This document shows positions 1-11,800 of a stretch of DNA of 64,000 nt, one piece after another. Source of the stretch: Eublepharis macularius (Eukaryota > Chordata > Lepidosauria > Squamata > Eublepharidae). The notes beneath the pieces are model-generated. The model did no database searches. It was not told where the DNA came from and saw nothing but the letters and a program-made list of their open reading frames with translations. Where the stretch lies: the NCBI RefSeq assembly GCF_028583425.1, contig NC_072791.1, positions 46,135,368 through 46,199,367 on the forward strand. Direction: 5' to 3'. Both the position numbers and the translations under genes were made by a program. Numbering within the stretch: the first letter of the stretch is position 1; each line of letters opens with the position of its first letter.

Positions 1-230
1 GCAGCCCTGCTGATATGTGGTCCTCCCTACTATGAACTATATATGCAACCCACTCTCCTGCACTGGGCTTGTTCTAAGAGCCTTTGTTTCATCATATGTG
101 AATGGAGCAACTGATATTGAAACTCCATTGCCCAGAGGATGGCACATGATAAGAGTTCTGCTGTTGGAGTTGAGCTTGACTAGCCAGGATCGCTGCCTCT
201 GCCAGCATGGGAGATGACAGGCTGGGAAAG

Positions 231-404
231 GGGTGCCAACCTCCAGGTGGGGCCTGGAGATCTCATGGAATTACAACTGATCCCCAGAAGATAGAGATCA
301 GTTCTCCTGGGGGGTGGATTCTGTGGCTCCTTCCCCTCATCAACCCCACCCCCCAGGCTTCATCCCCAAATCTCTAGGAATGTTCCATGTGGAGTTGGCA
401 ACCT
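231..404. repeat. MITE-like repeat, family C copy
   Basis: Starts with GGTGCCAACCTCCAGG and ends with the inverse GGAGTTGGCAACC. Inside are the family's usual pieces: CCTGGAGATCT, ACTGATCCCCAG and a pyrimidine-rich stretch before CCCCAAATCTCTAGG. Related copies lie at 1171, 10850, 40738, 50172 and 56021. No coding capacity. The terminal inverted repeats (TIRs) suggest a non-autonomous DNA transposon. Confidence 0.6.
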
Positions 405-1170
405 ATCTGGGAACCATGTGTAGACTGAACTCTTTGAAGAAAGGAACAGGGATGAGTACACTCAAAGCCACTGTCTATGTATTTGAATTTGTACAGAAGA
501 AAATGTCAGAGATTTGTAGGGCCCTCAAATATGTTTCTAAGCATACTGAGATTACAGTCTTTTAAATCTAACCACTGAAGCCATGCTGCTTCCTCAGCCC
601 CCCTCCCCCCAGTGCTGGTAGGAGTTGTTTGTAATGTTTGCAACTTCTGGCAACTGTGCAATGTGTACCTGGCAGACCACAGCTTGCCCAGAACTTGAAT
701 CTGAAGGCCTTGCCTAGCTCTAAGAACCGTTTGGCTGGAAGAATGCTGGAATGAGACCACACAGAATGCCTGGGAGCCTCCACAGCAGGGCGGGATGGGC
801 GGGGGGAGAATTGGGGTGGTTAATGCTGATTTTTCAAGGTCTTCAACACTTCTCCTGGTGCCAAGCTGAAAAAGAGCCAACATGTGAACGGTTAACTAAG
901 TTTGTTTTCCTTCTATTCTTTTCTTAAAAGAAGGGGAAAGACATCAGGACTCCTCTAGAATTCTTGTACCATGTAGGTATTCTCATGCTTACAGACTGAA
1001 TTTGAGATAGGAATCAAATTCTAAATGCCAAGTACAAGAACTGCTGGGCCCTGGAATACGTCTGATCCTGTGCAGAGTATCTTTCTCTTAGAACTGTAAA
1101 TATAGCTGGAATAATGGCATGCATCTGGTGCAAGAGATGAAATTGCTCATATAAACCCTGGATGACAACT

Positions 1171-1344
1171 AGGGTTGCCAGCTCTGAGTTGGTAAATTCC
1201 TGGAGATAAGAGGATGGTTCCTAGGGAGGGCAGGGTAGAGACCTCAGTAGGGTATAATGCCATAGAGTCCACCCTCTAAAGCAGCCATTTTCTCCAGGGG
1301 AAGAGTTCCAGATCACCAAGCCCCACCTGGAGGTTGGCAACCCT
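1171..1344. repeat. MITE-like repeat, family C, with clear TIRs
   Basis: AGGGTTGCCA at the left end is matched by TGGCAACCCT at the right. Both ends are intact, so this is the best delimited copy of the family. It is inverted relative to the copy at 231-404. Confidence 0.65.
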
Positions 1345-1573
1345 AGTGACAGACTGCTATGGAAAGTAGGTGTGGGTTATGGTAAGATGACCTTTCAGTG
1401 TGCTCGTCACTGTGCAGTCTTCAGGAAGAATAAAAAGACAGCTACTTCTCCATGTTATGCAGAGCAAGGAGATATATATATATATACGAATGCAAACACA
1501 ATATAGTTCCATTAACTCAGATAGGAATTCATTCATGAACTCATTAAATCACTTAAAATGTTTTAAGCAGCAA

Positions 1574-1782
1574 CACATGAAGCTGACAGACCCTTGGCCA
1601 ACAAGGCCAGTAATGTCTACTGTGACCCCTGTAGGGGTCTCAGGGTGGGGTCTTCCCAGGGTCTCAGGGCCTTTCATATCACCTACTACCTGATCTTTTT
1701 AACTGATGATGCCGGGGATTGAACTTGATACCTTGTATGCAAAGCAGATGTCCTGCCACTGAGCCACTACCCTATTCCTGCT
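1574..1782 (-). repeat. tRNA-derived SINE, family A
   Basis: Read on the minus strand it shows a tRNA-like head with A box (GTGGCTCAGTGGCAGGAC) and B box (GGTTCAATCCCC). The body follows with a GATCAGGTAGTAGGTGAT segment, GAGACCCTGG, and a tail ending near CTTCATG. Other copies are at 17270, 36596 and 53695. This body style is common in squamates. Confidence 0.75.
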
Positions 1783-2480
1783 CAACAGTTGTTCAAAATA
1801 TCGTCCTATGATAAGAACCATGTGCTCCTTGTGGTGTGCATCCTCATCTTCACCAATACAGGTTGGTCCAGTAACACCTATCATGTTACAGTTCTTGTTC
1901 TCTTGGGCCATCATGGAGACAGCTCTTTCTCAGATATTTGTGTCTCTGGGAAGCCTGCTGCAGAAGTGGAGGGTTCTTCTTCCCTGTTGTATGTTGGAGG
2001 CATCCCAAGCAGTACATCTGGACTAGTCATTAGACCGATTTCTATTAGGGACTCTGTTGAACCAAGAAGCCAGAAGGAGCTGTTATCTCTTCCTTCCTGG
2101 TAGGCTATTGATAATAGTTCTTCAGAGGCATCTGCCATGTCTGAGAGCTTCACAATGATTAACACACACCGTCTGACCCTTTTCACTCTCAGTAGGCCAG
2201 AGGCCATAGGGATCACTGTCTCCATTGTACTGATGGCTCGCAAGTGGAAGGGGCTTGCTGTAGGTCATGTTGCGAAGTAACACAGAGCCATTTAACATCT
2301 GTCTTTTTTGACAGCTCCTTTGCAAACTGAAGACTTGTCCTCCCACAATGCGCGCTTCCTTGCATACCATTCCCATAATAAAAGGAAGAGGTTTTAGTCC
2401 TATGCAATAGTATGACCCTCCTGTCTAGTACATGATGATGGCTGTGTAGTGCAGACAGTGCCCTCAGCTGTTCATGCAAA
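1783..2480 (-). pseudogene. Possible decayed coding sequence, unidentified
   Basis: Three overlapping minus-strand open stretches in different frames (about 2479-2213, 2376-2122, 2243-1911, continuing to about 1790) have protein-like composition, for example SDMADASEELLSIAYQ and WLLGSTESLIEIG. They could be a frameshifted retrocopy. I do not recognise the parent gene and see no poly(A) tail or target duplication. It could be chance. Confidence 0.2.
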
Positions 2481-4289
2481 GGAATGACTTCTTACAACCA
2501 TTTGTGACACAAGACTTATTTGCATTATAAATGCTTCTCTTTCTTTAATTTCTTTTATGTATTAACAGACACTAGCAGGAAGACACTCAGAGATTTAAGC
2601 GCTTGTGAAAATGCTGTAAAGGTCCTTCAAAGCCCATTATTCAAATATGACTTTAAACCTGTACTTGCAAGGTCACTCTTGGATGGAAATCCACTCTACA
2701 TCCTGGGCAACTGAGGATTCTGTATAGAGTAGCAAGAGTGTTCTAGACGGATGTGCATGTATGGCTTATTGAGCAAACAATGTAATTTTGTTTGTTTGGC
2801 CCATTGTTCATCATAGAACAGCAATTTTATTTCTAGAAAGCCAAAAACTATGTTATCATTAAAACATATGTAAAAAATAACCTTTCTTGCATGTGCTTCA
2901 AAGGCATATAAAGACACTATTTCCACTATACTGCTGTTACCCTGAAGGAACTGATTATTTTTTAACCTAATGTCTATGTGAAATTGTGTCATAAAAGTGG
3001 GGAACCTGCAAGGACTTGGGTTCATCACATTTCCCAGTCCTCCTCTATTTCCTATTTCCCTGTCCTTCCAACCCACCAGCCAGTGTACCTTTATCCCCCC
3101 TCCCCATCTTTAGTTTTCCATCCATCTCAGCATGTGCCACCTACCCACCAGCTTAGCAGAGCAGATAGGAAGGTAGGTGGCAGATGGGTGTGTGTGTTGA
3201 CTATGGAGGATCCCACTCTCTGTCACCCGCCCTCCCATGACCAGCATGACTGACTCAGCAGCAGGTGGGAAAGCAGAAGGCTCCCACTCCTCTTTCCCTG
3301 CCCACCAACAGTGCTGGTCTGAATACTCTGTTTGGATTTTTTCCCATTCATCCTCCCTTTTTGAGATTTAGTATTTTTTCCTGCAAACTTGGAGGGTCTC
3401 TTTCCACTCCCCCTGGACCTGCCTGCCCACGGCTTCTCTCTTGTGATGAGGAGAAGCCACAACTCCTCTCTCCATCTACAGCTTCACTACTGCAGCAATT
3501 GCAACTCCCCTGCTTGCCTAACTGCAGCTTTGCTGCCTAAATGGCAGCAGCTATGGCAACCCCTCCCCTGAAAGGTGGTGGCTGTGGTGACTCCCCCTCC
3601 CCCCCCGCCTACCTGTCCACACCTTTGCTGACTCCTCCCCTGCCAGACTGCACTTCACCTCCTCAGTGGCAGCAAATTTCCCCCACGTACCTGCCTGTTT
3701 GCCTGCATGCAGCTTTGCTGCCTCAGTGGCAGGGTGGGTGGTGGAGGAGTATTGAATCTTTGCTTGCACTTGTGCAGACAATGCTCTTGTATTATGGGGG
3801 GGGGGGGTGTTAAATCCCTCTCCATATTTTTCCAGATATTTCTGCAAACCCGAGAGCTCCCCAAAGTTTGCAGAAAAGTCTGTTTTCTGTCTCCATGGCC
3901 CCAGTCCACAGATTTCAATATCCACAGATGGAGCTACAGATGAATATTAGAATATACAAGTAGGGGACTTGCAGTGGGCCTGTCATTTTCTTCTCCCTCC
4001 ACATCCTCTTTCCCTTCCTTGCCCCCCCTAGCATGTCCCCCTTTTCTGTTTCCTTCTCTTCTTCTCATCCACCTTTGTCTGCGCCCTCCCACTCCCGTCT
4101 TCACCTGTCTCCCTCTCCTGGCAGCCTCTTCCCCATGGCACAGTAGTGTGGTGCAGATCCTGCAAAGAGTTGTGTGGGCGGGGACTTCACTTTTCCCTGT
4201 ATGCCTTCCCCACAGTATTTCCTTTTTCCTTCCTTCCTTATATACTTCAAACCCACTAAGCTTACCTTTTATCTGCCCTCCCTCTTTAT
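2481..4289. other. Intronic stretch without recognised gene
   Basis: Unique-looking A/T-rich sequence to about 3000, then a C/T-rich tract (3000-4290) with a degenerate local repeat: CTGCAGCTTTGCTGCCT or close variants near 3520 and 3708, with related TGGCAGCA blocks nearby. A G run lies at about 3797. Open frames here are low-complexity and inconsistent, so no gene is called. Confidence 0.5.
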
Positions 4290-4500
4290 CTATATTTATT
4301 ATTTTACTTCATTTATATACTATAAAATCGGGAGCCCAAAGCAGCTTACATCATTCTCCTTGCCTCCATATTATCCTCACAACAGCCTTGAGATGTAAGT
4401 TAGGCTAAGAGTGTGTGACTGCCAGTAAGCTTCCACAGCAGAGTGGTGATTAGAACCTGGGTCTCCCAGATCCTGTAACCACTACACTATACTGGCTTTA
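4290..4500 (-). repeat. tRNA-derived SINE, family B
   Basis: On the minus strand it has a head with TAGTGGTTACAGGATCTGGG, a B box like GGTTCTAATCACC, the body motif GTGAGGATAATATGG and a tail block AGCTGCTTTGGGCTCCC. Related copies are at 5471, 9805, 16068, 21983, 26488, 43512, 44935 and 58165. Confidence 0.75.
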
Positions 4501-4984
4501 GTATTGGGGTGGGGTGGGGGGCTACTGTTGAACAGAAGCAAGAAGCCAGGCCTGGGTGAGTCATGCAAGTCATATAATATCAAGCTTCCCCCTATCCCGG
4601 TGGTTACTGCTGGGTCTGGCCCCGATGAGTCCTCCCTTAAAGGCCAAAGTAACCCTGGAAAGGACCCTTGCCTTTTACTGACAGCAACCAAGCCTGAAAT
4701 ACTTCCTAAACTGTTATGGTTGCCTAGCAACAGCCACTGGGGGTATTTGGTTAAATCTAGAGGGACTCCTTTTATTATTTTGGGGTTTTCTTTTTAAAAA
4801 ATAGATTTGTATATTTTTAGATTTGATTTTTCTGCAAACCTGGGGCATTTTTCAAGTGTGTAGGAAGATCTGTCTTGTCAGTTCACAGCTCCAGTCTCTT
4901 GTAATTAAATATCCAGAGATCAGGGCCACTTGGCTATTAGTATATAAGATGATATTTGCATATATTTGCTACCTTGGTATATGT

Positions 4985-5085
4985 GGCATCTGAAGAAGGG
5001 AGCTTTCGCTCTCAAAAGCTTATACCCTTGAAAAATCTTGTTGATCTCTAAGGTTGATCTCTAAAGACTCCGTTTTTAGTATATG
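4985..5085 (+). repeat. Penelope-like terminal fragment (family P1)
   Basis: Carries the P1 terminal signature: CTGAAGAAGGGAGCTTTCGC, then AAAGCTTATACCCTT and AAATCTTGTTGATCTC. The same signature flanks the GIY-YIG-coding copy at 30158-35710, which is why I class it as a Penelope-like end. Solo fragment. Confidence 0.5.
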
Positions 5086-5470
5086 TGAGTATTTAACTCA
5101 AGAAAACATTGGTTATGTGCTTGTTCAAAATCCCTTTAAAGAAAATTATGTTCTACAAAACCTCCCTCCAGTTCTATTCCCTTAGTACTAATTATCTCCA
5201 AGCAATGAGTCACCGGCTTTTTGGCAAGGCATTAATAGGGAAAACAGAAAACCAGCCACGTATTATTTCAGTCTTTTTCTATTTGTTTTTTCCGGTGGTC
5301 TCCTCAGTCCATAACTCTCACAATTCTTCCATTGTTTAGGAATCCTGTTTGGTCCAAGGTCCTTCATTGCTCTGTCCCATTAGGATTAACTCTCATTGCT
5401 AATGCAGTTGTTCCTTACAGTGTCCATTAATGAGCAAGTTCAGGTTAGATTGGCTAATGTAACCTGAAGG

Positions 5471-5731
5471 GCTAGTTTGGTGTAGTGGTTAAAAGCATGA
5501 GACTCTAATCTGGAGGGCCTGGTTTGATTCCCCACTCCTCCACTTGAAGCCACCTGGGTGACTTTGGGCTAGTCACAGTTCTCTGGAGCTCTCTTAGCCC
5601 CACCCACTTCACAGAGTGTTTTGTTGTGGGGATAATAATGACATACTTTGTAAACCACTCTGGGCATTAAGTTGTCCTGAAGGGCAGTATACAAATCGAA
5701 TGTTATTATTATTATTTATTATTAATCTTTT
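5471..5731 (+). repeat. SINE family B, ending just before an exon
   Basis: Head with TAGTGGTTAAAAGCATGAG, B box GGTTTGATTCCCC, GGGTGACTTTGGGCTAGTC, then an (ATT)n tail at 5703-5731. Only about 20 bases separate the tail from the acceptor AG at 5752-5753. Confidence 0.75.
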
Positions 5732-5753
5732 TCTGTCTCTGTTCATTTTATAG

Positions 5754-5876
5754 ATATTAATGAATGTCTGATACTTGGTATTTGTAAAGATGCAGAATGT
5801 GTGAATACCCGGGGCAGCTTCCTCTGCACTTGCAAATCTGGCACGATGTTGGATCCATCCCGCAGTCACTGTATCT
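5754..5876 (+). CDS. LTBP2: LTBP2 window exon 1: cbEGF between the first two TB/hybrid domains
   Basis: 123 bp, phase 1 to 1. Encodes D-I-N-E-C then [17 protein letters not shown] and a CKSGTMLD tail: six cysteines, the calcium-binding D-I-N-E start and the N/F hydroxylation-type core. It corresponds to the single EGF that precedes the second 8-Cys domain of LTBPs. Acceptor TTTTATAG, donor GTAAGT. Confidence 0.95.
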
Positions 5877-8800
5877 GTAAGTGCTAACTGATAACCAATA
5901 AAAATTTCCCTTTCTCTGTGCACCTTTTTGTTGACATCTAGTGTAAAATTTTCACTTGCACAAGAGTACACATAAGAAAAAGACCATTGCAGCTGCTTGC
6001 ACTAAGTCAGACTTACTGTATACCCCATTTGTGGTCCTGCTTGTACTAGACCTTGTGCAACCAGTTTCTGGTCACTATAATATATAGGGAGGAAAGCACT
6101 TGGTCATGCACAAATTTTTGCTCAAGTGCAACTGCACTAAGTCTGTTAATGTTTCTGCTTGCACATCACTGGATCCAAGCCCTAGTTTTTCCATATCAAT
6201 TGTACTGTTAGGTCACTGGAAGAAATGTGAAGGTGTGGCCAGAGGCAGTGAATGTTTATACCATACATCAGAAGTAACGTGGATACAATTGTTGGAAGAC
6301 AAGAAAGAGGTTTTCTCTTTAGATCATGCCCATAACAGAAGTAGTAGTAAGACCATCAGTTGCACTTTGGTCAAGAGACACCCTAATTTTTAACATCAGG
6401 ATTTGAGTCCAGAGTCCTAGGGTCCAATAAGATTTTCAGGGCATAAACTTTTGAGAGTCAAAGCTCCCTTCTTCAGATACAAGTAGGAGAGGAGATGCCT
6501 GTGCCTTTATATCTCAATCAGGAGGAGGGAGGGGTGAAGCAAAGAAGGGAGTCAGAATGTAAAGGTTCAACATTACAATGCAGTTTGATTCAGTCCTCCC
6601 AGCCCCTGACAGGGATGCTCAGGGATCTTCACTCCTACTTCTATCTGAAGAACGGAGCTTTGACTCTTGAAAACTTATACCCTGAAAATCTAGTTGGTCT
6701 TTAAGGTGCTACTGGATTTGAATCTTGCTGTTTTACTGCAGACCACATGGCTACCTAACAGAACCTAGTTTTTAAGATTGCTTTCCCTCCCAGTTTGAAA
6801 ATGGATCTTCCAGCATTGCCTTTGTTCTGATCAGTTTCCCCTTCATGTCAGTTTCCTGTGCAATGTTAGGCCAGAAACAAAGCAAAACAATGTTACTTAG
6901 GCAAAAAATAGAGTGAAATTAAATAAACTAAAATAAAAAGCAGCAAAGCCCAGCTCCCTTGAATTCTCTGCAGATGTTGCCACCCATTCACACATGAAGA
7001 TAATACTAAGTTTTAGTTATTAATTGAAATATGAACACCTGCGTTTAAGACTTGAATTATCTTGATCAGTGATACTCAGTGGTTTGGGAGCCACATCTGG
7101 GTGGCCCTTTGATGTGCTACCTGTGGCTGTTCTGAACCCCAGCCTCAATATGGCACCTGCACCATGTTTCAGGAAAGTGGGCACGGTCCTTGCCCAGTGG
7201 GGCTTGTGGCTGGCGGTTGGTTTCCACCTTAACACAGCTGTTGCTGGAAGAACAAATAAATGTGAACCTCCCTGAGGTGCAGGCCTCATGCCAAGGATGG
7301 AAGTAAATGTAGCTCTTTTGGTTGATGGTAATTGTGAATGTGACTGTCAGTAAGCCATGGGGTGGGCACCAGTTGTTTGATATAAAAAACCTAATGTTTT
7401 TTTTAATTAACTAGGTTCTTTGCCAGTGAACTAAACAAGAGATGCCTAGATTAGAATCTAAAAACAAAATTTTAGTATGTTTTCATCAACTGTTCATTTA
7501 ATGAACTATCTCACAATGCAAATATTTTCTGTCTTTTTTACATTCGTTTTTGCTTTTTTACTAAGGACATTGAACTGTAATTGAACTTGAGCTGTAACTT
7601 TTATTAAGTTTTGTTTCCTGAGAAACACTTCGGGAGTCCATTTTTGGCTGAAAAGTGAGATACAAATATAAAATAAAGAAGAATTTCAAGATGAGCGATA
7701 GTTTTATTTTAAAAATTTCTAGATAGACTAGTGTGTCCAAAGGATGAATCTTCTGCTTGTGTTTCAGCGGATAAAGCAGTCTCCACGGAGCAGGGGATGT
7801 GCTTTCGCTCAGCAGTAGCAGGAGTCTGTGATCTTCCACTCAATCAGCAAATCACTAAACAGATTTGCTGCTGCAGTCGTGTTGGCAAAGGATGGGGTAG
7901 AAATTGTGAGAAGTGCCCATTACCTGGGTCTGGTAAGAATTCTGTTTGCTCTTTCAGACACAATTTTTCCATTGTGTCTAGTTATTTAATTATGTGATTT
8001 CTTTAATTGTCCTATTTCCTTAGTCATGCACCACTGTAGACCCTTCATATTCTCTGGCAGTCTTTGTTTTAAGTAGCGTAATAATTCACATATTATGGAT
8101 TATGCAGCTTGAATCTAGGCCCCCCCGTGCTACGTAATAGTCAGGTGTGAGTTACAGGTTGTCCTCAATTCCTGCATGTGGTATGCCCAATTCAGCATAG
8201 CTGCAGCACATTACCTTCCCGCCCTTCTCGATATGATGTTTTTCTGAACTGGGTGCTATCTGGACTAACCAGCTTTATTGAGGCATAAGCTTTCGAGAAC
8301 CACCGCTTTCTTCATGCTTCATGCACGAGAGCTGAGGTTCTCGGAAGCTTATGCCTCAATAAAGTTGTTTAGTCTTAAAGGTGCTACTGGACTTTTTACC
8401 ATTATAAAAAAATAAGCCTTTAAGCCCCTTCCCTTGCAGAGATTTAAAGAAAAAAGGCAAATCTTTACAACAGAAGGTCTAGAGACTTATTTTTTAAAAA
8501 AATGAAAGCTGGAAATTCAGAGAAAATTGTATAGCTATTGTTACAACAGCATATCGATAGAATAATGATATTCTTGTGCTGTTTTTTTTTTAATTGCGAA
8601 AGACTTGGTAGCCCAGAAAAGGGGGATTGGCCACCTGCTGGGGATTAGGGTAGGAAACTGATGGGAAACCTGCCATGTGGAGGCCCCATAGCTGCTGTGC
8701 TTTATCTGCAGCCACACCAGCAAGCACAAAATCCTGTCCCATGTAGAAGACATCAAGCTGCTGTCTAAGAGAAAACTGTCTCTGTTTCCTTGCTCCTAAC

Positions 8801-11800
8801 CTATAACTATAAGGTCTTCATTCTTTCTACAATAGCAACCAGCAAGGTCTTAGGCCACATGAATCAGTTTATCATTTTGTGTTATATTATATAAGGGAGG
8901 GAAAATGAAACTCTTAGAGGAATATGCAGAAATTACATGCAGGAACTTTGCAAACAGCCCTTTCAGATGTGAGCAATGGTCAAGGAGTGCCAAGGAATGA
9001 AAAAGGTACTTAGTCTTGCAGCACTACTATGGCTGTTTGTTTGACCCTTGACTCTTTTGCAGCCTGAACCAGCAATAGTATTTTCCTTTGGCCTTCTTTA
9101 TCTCACAGCTGCTTCTCTTTGAGAGAAGGATGAATCACTGTAGACAGAGTGGGAGTTTCCATGTGGTTTTATTTTCTTGTCAGTCCTAAGACAACAAACA
9201 GGCACAGTTTCCAGTGTCTGCTAATGTTAGGTTACCTTTACTAACAGTATACTGAGCCTTGCAAACATGTTTTGTTTTGTTTTGTTCTCAAAACTTCTCA
9301 TCTTCAGTTATAGCTCCAAGTAGACATAGTCTAAACATGTTCTATCATATTAGAGAAACTGTTTCAAATGCTGCAGATAACCTAAATACACTAAAGGAGA
9401 AACATGTTCCAACGTTTCTCATCCAGTGAGGAGAAAAAATTATTTCCCCTGTTGAGAGACATTTTCAGAGATATGTGTGCGCCCTCAGCTATTTCCCTCC
9501 GTTTGTGCTTTTATCTTTTCTTTGTATCATCAGATTTATATCTTGCCCTCTAAACTTTATTGCAGAAGCCTTTAAGGAGATTTGCCCTGCTGGCCATGGC
9601 TACACCTACTCCAGCTCTGACATACGAATGTCCATGAGAAAGGCAGAAGCAGATGAACTTCCACTCAGTTCAGAGGAGCAGGGAGGGAAAAGCGACTTGG
9701 TTCCTGACTGGATAACAAGAAGGCAGCAACTGCAAGATGTCACAGACACAAAATCCAGCACTGACCTCTCAGCAGGAAAGGGTAAATAACATTTGGATTG
9801 AATGATTATTTATTTATTTATTTATTTAGATGTTTATACCTCGCTTTTATCCACAATTGGGCCCCAAAGAAGCTTACAACATTGTTTTTCACTCCTCCAT
9901 CTTCTCCCCACAACAGCAACCTTGTGAGGTAGGTACAGTTCCTAGGAGAGGGTGATTGGCCCGGTGATACCTAGCGAGCTTCCATGGTAAAGTGCAGATT
10001 CAAACCTGGGACTCTCAGATGCTGGTCTGACATTTTAACCACATTGTGCCTGCTCTCAAATTCCAGTTGCTTTGCATGGTTCAGATGTTGAATTCCCACA
10101 AAACTTTTTGATTTTTAAGCAAAGAACACACACAGAAAGTGCTGGACACTGCAAACTTTATTTATTTTCATTATAATTTTTCTACAGTATTTCTTGAGTA
10201 CCTTTTAATAAATTTTTCCAAAGGAAGTTGCAGTTTAAGACTAAAATAACAATATCATAAGAACAATTAAAAATTAAAAAACTAAAAAATAACAAAGTAA
10301 CACAGCAGCAACCTACCCAAAACCCTTCTAATGTTTATTTGTTTATTTATTTAAAACGCCACCATTTGCCTCATGGAAAAAATATATAGGTACCATACAT
10401 GTAAGGTTGATTAAATATCAGCTTAATGGGTGGAGATATTTATTTAAATCAGGGAAACAGAGTATGGTAAACTGTAATCTTCTCTCCCCTGACTTGGCAA
10501 AACCATAAGAGATCCTGATCTCCTAGTCTGGGCCCCACAGGATGCATAAATTCCAAGTACAGGACTCCAAATTATTGGCAAAAAAGCTAGTGATTCGGCT
10601 TCTGTGTACAGATATACCTAGTATACTAAGAACTGTTGCTTTCTAAATTAATTATGTCTTCTGTCATTTTACAGGAGAATCTCCTGAAGATCAGGTAAGT
10701 GAAGTTTCTGCTCCTACCAATTTGAGATATAGGTATTCAGGTTTTTTGTGTTGAAAGAGCCTGATTTGAAATGCAACTAAGTATGAATTTTCCAGGAAAT
10801 GCTTTGATGTTTGGATCAAACGAGATCTGAAAGATCTAACTGAGGAAGAGTTGTCAACTCCAAGTTTGGAAATTTCTGGAGATTTTGAGGAAGAACTTAG
10901 GGATGGGGTGGGATTTCAGACAAGGAGGGACCTCGGAAGGGTATTATGCCATACAGTCCACCCTCCAAACAGCCGTTTTCTCCAGGAGAACTGATCTCTG
11001 TAGTCGGGAGATCTGTTGTAATTCCAGAAGATCTCCAGGCCCCACTTGGAGGTTGACAACCCTAAGCTAAAGGTATGCAAACTATTTCATGGCAAGCTGA
11101 GGAGGCCAGTCTGCATTGTGGTAGAACATATAGGCTGGAGGTTTCAGACTATAGAGACCAAGTCGTAAAGCCAGCATATCAGTCAGTAAATAGAGTACTA
11201 AGAGTCTCTCTAAACGAGATGAATTACACAAGGACGCTCAAGTGGAGCGAGGCGCAATGTTAGCTGGGAAGCTGAGTTCTTAAAAGGACAGATAGGAAGG
11301 CTTTGTCAATTTGCAGACTCTCTATAGAGTCTACAAATATTGCTGCTCAGGGGGTTTGTTTATTTCCTCTTAGGCTCCCAGAAGGGGAGGTGAAACTGAC
11401 AGAGCCTTATCCAGGCATGGAAGGACAGGCTTTGTAGAGCTAACACTGGCCTGAGTCTAGAGCATGGTCAAGGAGTTGGCAGGTAGTGCAAATGTAGTAG
11501 TACATCAGGATGAGGTTTCTTACCTCTAACATCAGGCTGAGGTGAGAAGAGGAATCTGATGTGGAGACCAATCAACAGGCTGTCGTGATACATTCTTTTT
11601 CAAGTGAAGTGGCCTTACAATTAAATAATGCTGCTGGATCTGCTTAATACTGATGGCCATAAAAATCTTCTGTTAATGTTTTTATTAGATGTCATAGCCG
11701 TAGGCCAGCTCAAATCCAATTCAAATGAAAACTGACTGAGGATGTTTTCTGGTCATCAGTATTGGCAGCTGGTAAAGTAAACAAGTCCAAAAACCTTATT

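Noticed and set aside
506..883. 125-codon minus-strand open frame
   Set aside because: No family resemblance, no splice or promoter context.
2560..2633. Exon-like stretch after TATTAACAG
   Set aside because: The translated text (SRKTLRDLSACENAVK) does not fit any LTBP module and has one cysteine.
3541..3925. Open frames on both strands in the C/T-rich tract
   Set aside because: Composition-driven and mutually overlapping.
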